Assembly (NCBI RefSeq): GCF_030819275.1
Contig: NZ_JAUTBL010000002.1
Location: forward strand, 1,118,501-1,182,500
Length of the DNA stretch: 64,000 bases
From: Agrobacterium larrymoorei
GTDB taxonomy: Bacteria; Pseudomonadota; Alphaproteobacteria; Rhizobiales; Rhizobiaceae
Direction: 5' to 3'
The notes under the pieces are model-generated. The model was not told where the DNA came from and did no database searches. It was given only the letters and a program-made list of their open reading frames with translations. Numbering within the stretch: position 1 is the stretch's first letter; each line of letters begins with the position of its first letter. Positions 16,547 to 24,828 of the stretch are shown one piece after another. Position numbers and translations under genes: made by a program.

Positions 16547-17101
16547 GTGCGCAAAATCCGCTACTCCACCGTTTCCACTGCAATGGGTTTTTGCGCCTTC
16601 GCATGGCATGACGGCGGCATCTGTCGTTTCCAGTTGCCCGTTGATCTAGAAGATGACGCCAAGGCGCATCTATTACGCCGCGTGCCCAACGCCGAACATT
16701 GCGAACCGGGTGTGGAAGCAAAATATCTGCTGGAAAAAGTGAGAGCCTACTTCACCGGTCAGCGCGTCGAGTTTCATGATACGAAGCTCGATATCGGTCC
16801 CCAAAGTGATTTCTTTTCAACTGTTTACGATGCCGTAAGGGCTATGCCGTGGGGAACATCGAAAACCTACGGAGAAATCGCCAGGGAACTGAATGCTCCC
16901 CCGCAGGCCGCCCAAATCGTTGGGCAGGCGATGGCAAAAAATCCGCTGCCGCTTCTTATCCCATGTCATCGGGTTCTCGCTGCTGGCGGTAAAGTGGGTG
17001 GCTTTTCTGCGGAAGGCGGCGTGAAGACAAAGCAGCGAATGTTAGAGTTGGAAGGTCTTTTCAAAAACAAGCCTAAACTCGAACAGGCTTCGCTATTTTG
17101 A
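16547..17101 (+). CDS. ogt: methylated-DNA-protein-cysteine methyltransferase
   Basis: This suicide DNA repair protein transfers alkyl groups from O6-alkylguanine to its own cysteine. The active site LIPCHRVLA is intact, preceded by the helix-turn-helix region (GTSKTYGEIARELN and QIVGQAMAKNPLP). The N-terminal half is a typical divergent ribonuclease-like domain. GTG 16547 with GGGCAGG upstream gives about 184 residues; ATG 16520 would add nine. No Ada-type methylphosphotriester domain is present, so this is the Ogt/AGT form. It stands alone. Confidence 0.9.
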   Translation: MRKIRYSTVSTAMGFCAFAWHDGGICRFQLPVDLEDDAKAHLLRRVPNAEHCEPGVEAKYLLEKVRAYFTGQRVEFHDTKLDIGPQSDFFSTVYDAVRAMPWGTSKTYGEIARELNAPPQAAQIVGQAMAKNPLPLLIPCHRVLAAGGKVGGFSAEGGVKTKQRMLELEGLFKNKPKLEQASLF

Positions 17102-17306
17102 TAACGCCAAAGGCGATTTCGGGGCATAACATACCCATAATCGCCCATGTCTGGTCAAATTCTCGCTAAATTCGAAGCATAGACGGCTCAACAGCAGCCG
17201 CCGTGAGCGAGCCACTTCGCTCCCGGGCTGCCCTACTTTGAATGTGCGCAAGGACACTTCGGCGCGGGCTGGAGCCAGGTGTCCTGTGCTTTTAAAGGGC
17301 AAGAGT

Positions 17307-17750
17307 GTGAGAGTATCTGCGTTTCTTTTGGCTGTCGGGCTTTGCGCCGTGGCCATGACCCCCGCTTCGGCGGGAATGTTGAACCAAGCCGAGCAATATG
17401 CCGGTCTTCATGAAGGCAAGAACAACAAGACGCTGAAAGCAATTTTGGGCGTCAATCCTCGTAAAACCCCGTGGTGCGGCCACTTCCTCAGCGTTGTTGC
17501 AGAAAAATCGGGGCGCACCCCTCCAAAGTCCTCCGGCTTTGCCAAATCCTGGAAATCATTCGGTTATGCCGTTCCGGTCGGCGCTGCCAAACCCGGTGAC
17601 GTTGTGGTCGTTCGAAGCGGCAAGCACTACCATGCAGGTATCTTGAAAAGCATGAGTGGCGCCACCGCCCAAATCCTGGGCGGTAATCAGTCCGGTCGCG
17701 TACAGGTCTCCAACTTCAGCCGCAAGTCCATCGTCTCGGTTCGTCGTTGA
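17307..17750 (+). CDS. exported TIGR02594-type cysteine peptidase-like protein
   Basis: This predicted secreted protein of 147 residues has a signal peptide (RVSAFLLAVGLCAVAMTPASA). The mature part resembles the NlpC/P60-CHAP-like TIGR02594 family: TPWCGHFLSVVAEK holds the candidate nucleophile cysteine, and AKPGDVVVVRSGKHYHAGIL holds the candidate histidine, followed by LGGNQSGRV. It may act on cell-wall peptides, but no substrate is known. GTG 17307 has AAAGGG at 7 bases and starts exactly at the signal peptide, so it is preferred over the TTG at 17238. Confidence 0.78.
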   Translation: MRVSAFLLAVGLCAVAMTPASAGMLNQAEQYAGLHEGKNNKTLKAILGVNPRKTPWCGHFLSVVAEKSGRTPPKSSGFAKSWKSFGYAVPVGAAKPGDVVVVRSGKHYHAGILKSMSGATAQILGGNQSGRVQVSNFSRKSIVSVRR

Positions 17751-17874
17751 CCGAGCTTCCAGTCAGAATGAGTCAATGCACGTCAACACATTCTGTCCAT
17801 AGCAGGACGACAACCTAAAGAGAGAAGCCAGGGCGAGATAGATATCACCGTGAAGTTCTCTTCGGGTGCGGCGA

Positions 17875-18120
17875 CTATGGCTGTTCGCGGGTGCCTGGAG
17901 CGGCATCGCGCTGGTCGTCATCTTCCAAGTCCGTTGCAACGATGAAGGCATCCTCGTGCTGACGTGCCGCTTGTCTGCGCGCTCTGAGGCTTGTCAGTTC
18001 GTCGGGATCCAATTCCTGCTGATGCTGGGTCAGATCGCCTTCAGTCTCGAAGCGCGCGACGTCTTCGTCCTTGATGTCGAGATGATTGTTCTTGTGAATC
18101 GTCGATTTGTCGTCGGCCAT
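17875..18120 (-). CDS. small acidic hypothetical protein
   Basis: This is an 81-residue hydrophilic protein rich in Asp, Glu, Gln and Arg (MADDKSTIHKNNHLDIKDED), with no membrane segment and no domain I recognise. GGAGC lies 5 bases before the ATG at 18120. It is divergent from the DUF2934 gene, which is equally hydrophilic, suggesting a stress or dormancy type role at most. Coding is supported by a good start and low-complexity acidic composition, but not by homology I can name. Confidence 0.5.
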   Translation of the reverse strand: MADDKSTIHKNNHLDIKDEDVARFETEGDLTQHQQELDPDELTSLRARRQAARQHEDAFIVATDLEDDDQRDAAPGTREQP

Positions 18121-18274
18121 GTTAAGCTCCATCTATTTTGGTTTCGTGATAGGGAAACGGGCAGGGTGCAGCTTCGTTCCTTTTGTCACCGCTCAGGCAA
18201 AACATCGGAGTAAGAGCGCAGGAACCAATAAGAGTGCCGATTGTTTTCCCGCTATCTAAAACGGGAGAAGCACC

Positions 18275-18598
18275 ATGGAAGTCGATCGCGAATCCGAAAT
18301 ACGCAACAAGGCCTATGAAAAGTGGGAAAGCGAAGGTCGGCGTGATGGCGACCATGAGCGCCACTGGCAGGAAGCTGAATTGGAAATTGATGCGACCCGC
18401 AACACGTCTGTGCTGGGCGTCGAGGATGAGGCTGCCGCCGGTGAATCGCCTGCCGTGATCTCGCTCAACCGCGAGCAGTCGCAAGACAAAGGTCAGGCCA
18501 ATGACGAGCTTGAAGAAGGCTTGGAAGACACCTTCCCGGCAAGCGACTCGGTGTCCGCTACATCGACAGCGGTTTCCGGCCGCGCTGGCAAGCGTTGA
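18275..18598 (+). CDS. DUF2934 domain protein
   Basis: This is a 107-residue hydrophilic protein. The N-terminal 35 residues match DUF2934 (IRNKAYEKWESEGRRDGD, then HWQEAELEI), a short motif found in many small soil-bacterial proteins of unknown function. The remainder is acidic and Ser/Ala-rich. The start follows ACGGGAGAAGC. The gene is closed by a strong terminator. Confidence 0.75.
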   Translation: MEVDRESEIRNKAYEKWESEGRRDGDHERHWQEAELEIDATRNTSVLGVEDEAAAGESPAVISLNREQSQDKGQANDELEEGLEDTFPASDSVSATSTAVSGRAGKR

Positions 18599-18639
18599 AA
18601 CCCAGCGTTTTTTCCACAAGCCGGATATGAGAAGAGTTC

Positions 18640-18668
18640 AAGGCGATCGCTACAGCGGTCGCCTTTTT
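18640..18668 (+). terminator. intrinsic terminator after the DUF2934 gene
   Basis: The stem AAGGCGA/TCGCCTT, with an inner GCT/AGC pairing, is followed by TTTTT. Confidence 0.8.
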
Positions 18669-18701
18669 CATGTGCGATGAGATACCCGCCGGTGAGGGGG
18701 C

Positions 18702-18962
18702 TTAGTGGACGGCTGGCTCCTCATCGCCAAGAAAGCTCCTGATGCCATCTCGCTCACACGTAGCAAGAAACTCCTCCCAGGCGTCCTTGTCTGTGGCGAA
18801 GGGCTCGTCCCAGGTCGTCACGTCATCCTCTTCGGAGATGACCTCCAATTGCCAGTCCTGCTGCGTTCCAGCAGGCCGGAAGATATCCACAAGCACAGTG
18901 ATGCCGTCGTCTTCGAACTCTCCTGAAAACTCGGAATGTTCCAGCTTGTCTTTCTTGGCCAT
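18702..18962 (-). CDS. small acidic hypothetical protein
   Basis: This 86-residue protein is acidic with a predicted alpha/beta composition (GITVLVDIFRPAGTQQDWQLEV, then DAWEEFLATCERDG). I do not recognise the family. It begins one base after the stop of the HTH gene upstream, so the two are almost certainly co-transcribed and translationally coupled. The start at 18962 is preferred because of that coupling. Confidence 0.6.
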   Translation of the reverse strand: MAKKDKLEHSEFSGEFEDDGITVLVDIFRPAGTQQDWQLEVISEEDDVTTWDEPFATDKDAWEEFLATCERDGIRSFLGDEEPAVH

Positions 18963-18963
18963 A

Positions 18964-19293
18964 TCAGCCTCCAGCTCCGGTCGGCGCATCGGGCGCCAGA
19001 TGTTCTTTATATTGGACGGTCTCAGACTGGTCGGTATCGAATTCGCCGGGTGACTTCAAAAGTCGTAAACCTGGACCGCCGGCTGCAGAGGTCTGATTGT
19101 CGTTGATGAAGGAAATCCCAGCCTTTTCCAAAGCTGCTCGGAACCTGTCGCCCAATTGAGGATCGGAGCCGCTTTCCCGACTTTCAAAAGACGTTAAAGC
19201 AGCATGATCAACACCGGCTGCTTCGACAAGCTTTTCCGGTGCCCAGTCGAGCAGGGCGCGCGCGGCTCTGCATTGCGAAGCGGTGATCGACAT
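18964..19293 (-). CDS. XRE-type helix-turn-helix protein
   Basis: This is a predicted small DNA-binding regulator of 109 residues. The first 55 form a Cro/C1-type helix-turn-helix (ITASQCRAARALLDWAPEKLVEAAGV, then a DNA-contact helix) followed by RFRAALEKAGISFI, a pattern common in short rhizobial XRE proteins. A C-terminal tail of about 40 residues looks disordered. It is coupled to the downstream 86-residue gene, which could be its partner. Target unknown. Confidence 0.7.
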   Translation of the reverse strand: MSITASQCRAARALLDWAPEKLVEAAGVDHAALTSFESRESGSDPQLGDRFRAALEKAGISFINDNQTSAAGGPGLRLLKSPGEFDTDQSETVQYKEHLAPDAPTGAGG

Positions 19294-19468
19294 ATCCGCA
19301 GCCTCCATGACGACAAGTGACCGAAGCGTCTGCCTTGATCCTTATTCGTCGTATCGAATATGCGATCTCGTCGCAACGATGAGTAGGCTCAAGACGTTGG
19401 ATAGTCAGAGATTTTTCAGCGGCATCTTTGGAGAGATATTTTGCTTACAATGCGGTCGATTGTAAAAA

Positions 19469-19543
19469 TGGCTCCCCGGGCCGGATTCGAACCGGCGACC
19501 TGTCGATTAACAGTCGAATGCTCTACCGCTGAGCTACCAGGGA
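19469..19543 (-). tRNA. tRNA-Asn (GUU anticodon)
   Basis: On the minus strand the sequence forms a full cloverleaf: acceptor UCCCUGG/CCGGGGA with one U-G pair, D-arm GCUC/GAGC, anticodon stem UUCGA/UCGAC (one mismatch) with loop CUGUUAA (anticodon GUU), T-arm GCCGG-UUCGAAU-CCGGC, and encoded GCCA. Confidence 0.96.
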
Positions 19544-19573
19544 ACGTGCGCCGCTTTGCGTGGCGTGAGCGGG

Positions 19574-19602
19574 GTAATACAAACGCTTTGACGATTTGCC
19601 AA
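19574..19602 (-). promoter_or_regulatory. sigma70-type promoter for tRNA-Asn
   Basis: On the minus strand TTGGCA is followed by 17 bases and TATTAC. The expected start point lies about 25 bases before the tRNA. Confidence 0.6.
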
Positions 19603-19719
19603 GCGCTTTTTTCAAAAAAAATGCATTCCTCTTGTTTTATCCACTGAAGGCTCCACGTTTCCGGGCATGACGATGTTGAAAAAAGTTTCCCCAACCCTGT
19701 TGAACCGAGGTGATCTGGC

Positions 19720-20013
19720 GTGAATTTCGGTATTCACCCCAAAACGGGGCGGCTTCACATGGGCAAATGGAGCGTAGCGATGCCGCGCTCGCGTGTTGGG
19801 CGCATTGTGATCGGTACGTTGCTCATTATTGGCGGCTTTCTCGGCTTCTTGCCGATCCTCGGCTTCTGGATGGTCCCACTCGGCCTTTTGGTACTATCTC
19901 AGGATTTACGCATCGTTCGCCGCAAACGGCGTCAGTTGGCCATCTGGTGGGAATATCGTAAGCGCGCTCGTCAGGCGCGCCGCGGAGGAGAAAAGGACCT
20001 CAGGCGCCCGTAA
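19720..20013 (+). CDS. PGPGW-type small membrane protein
   Basis: This 97-residue protein has two adjacent hydrophobic segments (RIVIGTLLIIGGFLGFLPIL and GFWMVPLGLLVLSQDL) and a very basic C-terminus, the layout of the putative transmembrane PGPGW family. Function unknown. The GTG at 19720 follows GAGGTGATC. Its end overlaps the convergent exoD gene by 14 bp. Confidence 0.7.
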   Translation: MNFGIHPKTGRLHMGKWSVAMPRSRVGRIVIGTLLIIGGFLGFLPILGFWMVPLGLLVLSQDLRIVRRKRRQLAIWWEYRKRARQARRGGEKDLRRP

Positions 20014-20647
20014 GCGAGTTGCTGAGGCCCTGGCCCGCCCACACGGCCGCATAGGCCAACGCTGCGAAGTAAATCGTCGTCAGCGCAAGAAACAGATAGC
20101 CACCCAGCACTGTGGCCCCGTCGCGCTGGATCATCCCTGCAGAGAATAAAAGGATGGCGATCCCCGGCAGGGTATTCGAGAAGGGAATGAAGCCGAGTGG
20201 CATCATCAGCAACAGACCGGACACCATAATGGCAATTCCGTTCACCCGGTTCATGATCGCACCGGTTGTCAGGGAAAGTAGGCGTGGGCGAATATACCTG
20301 TCCAGCCACGACACGATGTGGATGCCCTTTTGCAGCGCTGGCACAAGGCGCGCCGTCTCCATCTGCCGATCAAGAATGCGTTTGGGCAACCACGGCAGCC
20401 GGTTCAGAATGATGGCGAGGCTGATCATGATGATGGCGGCCCCAAATACCGTGCTGACGCCTGGAATGGAAACGGGAATGAGGAAGGGCAGGGAGGCAAT
20501 GGCGCACATCAGGAGGAGGCCCTGTTCGCCGATAGCCTCCATCAATTCCCGTAAAGTGATCGTCTTTCCGCCAAGCTGATTGATCAGTTTTTGCAAAACG
20601 GAACTGAGATTTTCAGACGTATCCTTGAACGCGAAGTCCTGCGTCAT
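20000..20647 (-). CDS. exoD: exopolysaccharide synthesis protein ExoD
   Basis: This is an integral membrane protein of the ExoD family, first linked to exopolysaccharide production and alkali tolerance in Sinorhizobium; the molecular activity is unknown. The 215 residues contain the family blocks TLRELMEAIGEQGLLLMCAIASLPFLIP (residues 30-60), LPWLPKRILDRQM and a run of four to five membrane helices. The ATG at 20647 has GGGAGAAGG upstream. It overlaps the PGPGW gene tail to tail. Confidence 0.9.
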   Translation of the reverse strand: MTQDFAFKDTSENLSSVLQKLINQLGGKTITLRELMEAIGEQGLLLMCAIASLPFLIPVSIPGVSTVFGAAIIMISLAIILNRLPWLPKRILDRQMETARLVPALQKGIHIVSWLDRYIRPRLLSLTTGAIMNRVNGIAIMVSGLLLMMPLGFIPFSNTLPGIAILLFSAGMIQRDGATVLGGYLFLALTTIYFAALAYAAVWAGQGLSNSLTGA

Positions 20648-20770
20648 GCCTTCTCCCGAAATCAATTAGAACTCCGGGAGTGATATCATTCATGGCCAGA
20701 AGTGACTATCCGCAAATGCTCAAAGCAGGTGCGGTGACTGGCATGGATACGGCGTGGGCGATCGAAATCG

Positions 20771-20872
20771 TCAGTGCGAAACCCACTTGCTGTAGGCACC
20801 CAATAAAAGAACAAACATCAAGATGCCGAGAATAAACGGGTTCAGCGAAGTAAAGAAATTAACGTAGTCCAT
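20771..20872 (-). CDS. 33-residue single-span membrane peptide
   Basis: This is a short frame of 33 codons. The product starts MDYVNFFTSLNPF, continues as one hydrophobic helix (ILGILMFVLLLGAY) and ends in SKWVSH. GAGGAGGAG sits 7-8 bases before the ATG, an unusually strong ribosome-binding site. It lies alone between exoD and the yqaA-type gene, transcribed on the minus strand. I know no named family for it. The hydrophobic core plus charged C-terminus suggests a small inner-membrane peptide. Confidence 0.6.
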   Translation of the reverse strand: MDYVNFFTSLNPFILGILMFVLLLGAYSKWVSH

Positions 20873-21188
20873 AACTGTCTCCTCCTCAGTATGTCCTCGC
20901 ATCTTCATTCTACGCCGAATCAATGGAAACGCCAGAATAAAAGCAATTCAGACTGCGATGCAGCAAAACGTCGCGCGCGTATTCATGAAATGCCGATATT
21001 TTACCTTTCGCGCCGCAGCATTTTTGTATACCGAGCGTCATAATGTTGCGCCGCATCATTTGCCATCCATGCATTTGGTCGGTATGGCAGGTCACAAGTG
21101 GCGGCTTCAAAAACCAGCTGATGCGTCAGAGTGGGACGTGGCTGCGCCTGATCAGTACCAAACTCGCAGGATTGAACGGAGACGAAAA
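20873..21188. other. intergenic region without a supported gene
   Basis: This holds the upstream region of the minus-strand 33-residue gene and the leader of the yqaA-type gene. A frame opening at 20958 could extend YqaA by about 77 residues, but that part is polar, not conserved-looking, and lacks a good start. Confidence 0.5.
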
Positions 21189-21776
21189 ATGCTGAAGGGT
21201 CTTTATGCCTGGGCGATGAACCTTGCAGCACGCAAAACCGCCGTCTGGTGGCTAGCGATCATTGCCTTTATCGAAAGCTCGATCTTTTTCCTTCCGGCGG
21301 ATGTCCTGTTTCTGCCCATGGTTCTGGCAAAGCCCCGCAAAGCGATGTTTTACGCAACGGTTGCGACCGCCGCATCGGTGCTTGGCGGAATTGCCGGATG
21401 GTATCTTGGCCATTACGCCTTTGAAAGTGTTGCCCGTCCGCTGCTGGAGTTTTACGGCAAGTTGGATGCGTTCGAGCAGCTGAAGGCCTCGGTTGATTAT
21501 CAAACAATCGTGCTTTTGCTGATCACGTCAGGCCTCGCGCACCTTCCACCCATCAAGGTGGTGACGATCCTATCCGGTGCTGCGAATATCAGCCTCGGCC
21601 TCTTCATCATCACGGCGGTCGTGACGCGCGGCGCTCGCTTCTTCATCCTCGCGGGTCTGTTGCAGCGCTACGGCGAAAGCATCCGGCACTTCATCGAAAA
21701 GCGCCTCGGCATGATCGCGACACTCATCGCCAGCGCTTTGATAGCCCTTTATGCCGTCTATATCTTCGTTCGGTGA
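21189..21776 (+). CDS. YqaA family membrane protein
   Basis: This 195-residue inner-membrane protein of the YqaA/DedA-like (SNARE-associated) group has four to five helices. The N-terminal block (WWLAIIAFIESSIFFLPADVLFLPM) and the glycine-rich GGIAGWYLGHYAFE are typical. DedA relatives affect membrane lipid and proton homeostasis; the specific role here is unknown. The ATG at 21189 with GGAG 6-7 bases upstream is chosen over the longer frame. Confidence 0.82.
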   Translation: MLKGLYAWAMNLAARKTAVWWLAIIAFIESSIFFLPADVLFLPMVLAKPRKAMFYATVATAASVLGGIAGWYLGHYAFESVARPLLEFYGKLDAFEQLKASVDYQTIVLLLITSGLAHLPPIKVVTILSGAANISLGLFIITAVVTRGARFFILAGLLQRYGESIRHFIEKRLGMIATLIASALIALYAVYIFVR

Positions 21777-21876
21777 CATGATGCCGACTTGCCCGTTTGT
21801 CGGGTGAGAAACGTTCATCTTGATGTCAGCCTCAGCATCTATCCCTCCCGCCAATAGCAGTCGGAAGATGGATATC

Positions 21877-22437
21877 ATGCGCAAAAAACTGATCACCCTG
21901 ATGGGCGCCGTGGCGGTACTACTGCTAAGCTTCTTCGGCTATCTGGGCTTCCTCCAACTCTCCGGAAACTTCCATGAGGTGCTGGCCGGCGAACTCTATC
22001 GATCAAACCAGCCAAGCGCCGAGCAGTTGGCACTTTATGTGAAGCAACACAGCATCAAGACCGTCATCAATCTGCGCGGCGAGAACGACGGATCCACCTG
22101 GTACAAGGATGAGGTCTCGGAGTCCAAGGCCCTCGGCGTCCATCACGTTGATTTCGCCATGTCGGCGCGTGAAGCGCTCTCGATGGACAAGGCGGAAGCC
22201 CTGGTCGAGATCATGCGTTCGTCACCAAAACCGATCCTCATTCACTGTCGATCCGGATCCGACCGTACAGGCCTCGCCTCCGCCCTCTATCTGGGCAAGA
22301 TTGCAGGGGTCGATCCTGAGACTGCAGAGAAGCAGTTGTCCATCCGCTATGGTCACCTGAGTGTGCCGGTTGTCTCCGCAGCCTATCCCATGGATGAGAG
22401 CTGGGAGCGGATCGAAAACAGTTTAGCGCGGATGTAG
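21877..22437 (+). CDS. membrane-anchored dual-specificity/tyrosine phosphatase-like protein
   Basis: The product is about 186 residues, with an N-terminal membrane helix (LITLMGAVAVLLLSFFGYLGF) and a cysteine phosphatase domain. The signature HCRSGSDRTGLAS fits HCx5R, and an upstream aspartate-containing loop (VDFAMSAREAL) could supply the general acid. Similar short phosphatases occur near envelope genes in alphaproteobacteria. The substrate is unknown; a phospholipid, sugar or protein phosphate is possible. The start could also be ATG 21868. Confidence 0.78.
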   Translation: MRKKLITLMGAVAVLLLSFFGYLGFLQLSGNFHEVLAGELYRSNQPSAEQLALYVKQHSIKTVINLRGENDGSTWYKDEVSESKALGVHHVDFAMSAREALSMDKAEALVEIMRSSPKPILIHCRSGSDRTGLASALYLGKIAGVDPETAEKQLSIRYGHLSVPVVSAAYPMDESWERIENSLARM

Positions 22438-22547
22438 GCACGGCAATCAATAGTGTCGTTGCTGCGCCTGGTCGCTCACATAACTTTCACTTTTAGCTTT
22501 CCCGCATTTTCAGGTCGGGACCTCACGTCTTTGTTCTGGAGAGGTGT

Positions 22548-22821
22548 TAGAGCGTTTCCTTGTTAAATAGAAACAGTTCTGTTGGTTCAAACGGAATCGA
22601 CTGATTGTCCGGAGGGCGCGTGCCGTAGCCAAAGCATACGGCCAAGCCGTCCGGGCAAGCAGGTGGCCCGTTTCAACCAACCCGAAGGGCCGGGCATCTT
22701 TCCGCCAGGCTCAAAGGCGATCGGCTCGACCGTACCTTTGGGTATGCCCTTCGCCAATCGCCTTTGCCCTGACGAAAACCTGCTCCGGCAGAACGTTTCT
22801 ATTTAACAAGGAAACGCTCTA
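22548..22821. mobile_element. MITE-like element with 27-bp perfect terminal inverted repeats
   Basis: The 274-bp segment begins TAGAGCGTTTCCTTG and ends in its exact reverse complement. The 27-bp arms match perfectly, and pairing resumes (GTTCTG) after a one-base offset. The interior has smaller inverted repeats and no convincing gene. TA dinucleotides at both ends could be target sites or part of the arms. It is noncoding, non-autonomous in appearance, and sits in the gap between the phosphatase and pectinase genes. Confidence 0.7.
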
Positions 22822-22893
22822 GCCCGTATCGGCCTTCATCTGGCGCCTCAGCCACTGATAGGCGCCCGCATTTCGCCGCAGCACTTTTGTCAG

Positions 22894-22929
22894 CCGAGAG
22901 GGACTATTCTACCAAATAATCTCTCTCGG
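22894..22929. promoter_or_regulatory. 15-bp stem inverted repeat upstream of the pectinase gene
   Basis: CCGAGAGGGACTATT pairs with AATAATCTCTCTCGG across a 6-base loop, with one wobble and one mismatch. It lies 106 bp before the GH28 start and has no T-run, so an operator or RNA hairpin is as likely as a terminator. The rest of 22822-23034 shows nothing else clear. Confidence 0.45.
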
Positions 22930-23034
22930 AATGCCGGGTTAGACTTGCAGGTTTGACATCCAATCATAAAAATATGCGACGTGTTGTGACGCAACGATCC
23001 TCAACCCGGGGTGCTTGCCAAACAGGATTCGCCT

Positions 23035-24420
23035 ATGACCAAGTATCAGATGCCCGCCTTGTGTTTCACTGCCTATTGCCTTGTTGTTGGGCTGGCCGTT
23101 GTAGTGACCTCGCCGGCTTATGCGGCGGCGGCCGGCGATCGCCGCACGGTATCGGAACCGACCTTACCCACCCAGCTCTGCGCCACGCTCTCACCTCAGC
23201 CAGCCGCGCAAAGCGCATCCGCGCAACAGGCGTGGGACACGCAGGGGCTTCAGGCGGCAATCGATGCATGCCCCGCAGGTCAGGCGGTCAAGCTGTCGGC
23301 TGGCACCGCTGGCGGTCGATTCGTCAGCGGCCCGCTGACCATTCGTTCCGGCGTCACCCTCTGGCTCGACCGAGGCGTGGTGCTGGCCGCAGTCGCTGAT
23401 CCTCACGCCTATGACCGAGGCAACGGGACGTGCGGAACGATCGATACGAAAGGGCAGGGCTGTCGCCCCTTCATTCTGTTTGAAAAAACGCAAGGCGCAG
23501 CTTTGGTCGGTGATGGCCTTATCGACGGTCAGGGTGGCGCGCTTATGGCCGGCAGCAACGAGACCTGGTGGCAACTTGCGCGCCGCGCCCAAAGCCAAGG
23601 AGGCAAACAGAACAATCCACGGCTAATCCAGGTTGATGACGGCGCCGACATCGTTTTCTACCGCGTGACGTTGAAAAATGCGCCAAACTTCCACATCATG
23701 CTGAACGGTGTGAAGGGCGCCACACTCTGGGGCGTGCGGATCGACACACCTGCGGACGCGCGCAACACGGATGGCATCGATCCTGCCGGTTCGCAGGACG
23801 TGACCATCGCTCACAGCTTCATCCGTGGCGGGGACGACAACATCGCCATCAAGGGCGGAAGCGCTCCGACCCGTTACGTCTCGATTCTCGACAGTCACCT
23901 CTATTGGGGTCATGGCCTTTCGATCGGCAGTGAGACCGAATCGGGTGTGAGTGACATACTCGTCCAAAACGTCACCATCGACGGGGCGACGTCCGGATTG
24001 CGTATCAAGAGCGATATCAGTCGGGGCGGGCTCGTCAGCGCCATCCAATATGAGAATGTGTGCCTGCGCGGAAATCGTAACCCCATCGACTTTGATACCC
24101 GTTACGACAAACAGGCCCATGGCTCTGACATCCCGGTTTACCGTGACATTCTGCTGCGCAGTGTAACGGGCGAGACAGGGACGCTGGTCCTCCGCGGCTA
24201 TGATGCCGCCCATCCGATCTCAGCGACGTTTGACGGTGTGCGTTTCGATCCGAACGTAAGCTGGCAGATCGAGAACGCCACCCTATCTGTTGGCCCGGGC
24301 GGCATCACACCTGCGCCACCCGTAGAGGTGTCGTCTGTTCCCCAGCCTTCGGCTCCATCGGACAAAGCAGCTCCACCCAATTGCGCGGGACGCTGGCTGG
24401 ATTTTCCATCAGCGAACTGA
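23035..24420 (+). CDS. secreted GH28 polygalacturonase
   Basis: This is a predicted exported pectin-degrading enzyme of 461 residues. A signal peptide ends near TSPAYAAAA. The right-handed beta-helix domain carries the GH28 catalytic blocks in order: NTDGID, GGDDNIAIK (two catalytic aspartates), HGLSIGSE and LRIKSD. A proline-rich tail follows. It would cleave alpha-1,4-galacturonan, as expected of a plant-associated bacterium. The ATG at 23035 has AGGA 7-8 bases upstream. It is not in an operon; nearby palindromes may regulate it. Confidence 0.9.
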   Translation: MTKYQMPALCFTAYCLVVGLAVVVTSPAYAAAAGDRRTVSEPTLPTQLCATLSPQPAAQSASAQQAWDTQGLQAAIDACPAGQAVKLSAGTAGGRFVSGPLTIRSGVTLWLDRGVVLAAVADPHAYDRGNGTCGTIDTKGQGCRPFILFEKTQGAALVGDGLIDGQGGALMAGSNETWWQLARRAQSQGGKQNNPRLIQVDDGADIVFYRVTLKNAPNFHIMLNGVKGATLWGVRIDTPADARNTDGIDPAGSQDVTIAHSFIRGGDDNIAIKGGSAPTRYVSILDSHLYWGHGLSIGSETESGVSDILVQNVTIDGATSGLRIKSDISRGGLVSAIQYENVCLRGNRNPIDFDTRYDKQAHGSDIPVYRDILLRSVTGETGTLVLRGYDAAHPISATFDGVRFDPNVSWQIENATLSVGPGGITPAPPVEVSSVPQPSAPSDKAAPPNCAGRWLDFPSAN

Positions 24421-24527
24421 CCCGCCGGTCTCCCTACAGCAAACAATGATTTTCGGTGTTTTGTCCTGCGGACTTGATTTTTAGGGTTGCGTGCGAGACG
24501 CCTTCTATATAAACGCGTCTCTTGTGT

Positions 24528-24604
<77 letters not shown>

Positions 24605-24828
24605 TTTTTGAGGTTCTCCCCAAGCCTCGATATTTCTGAGAAAAGCCTTGGCATCAGCCATTTGACGATCTTCGCATGGAGACGGCGCAGCTGATTATTC
24701 TCACGCAGCTGCCTCTCAAGCGCTCATTTTTGAATTTTCTAATGGAACGCTCAAGCGGGACGGCGTGTTACTCTATCGTAAAAAGGCGAGGCGTCGCTGG
24801 GCGTGCTTTGCAAGAGATGGAGAGAAAG

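Noticed and set aside
22582..22806. Gene inside the MITE-like element
   Set aside because: The 74-codon frame is Pro/Ser/Arg-rich, extends across the inverted repeat and has no ribosome-binding site.
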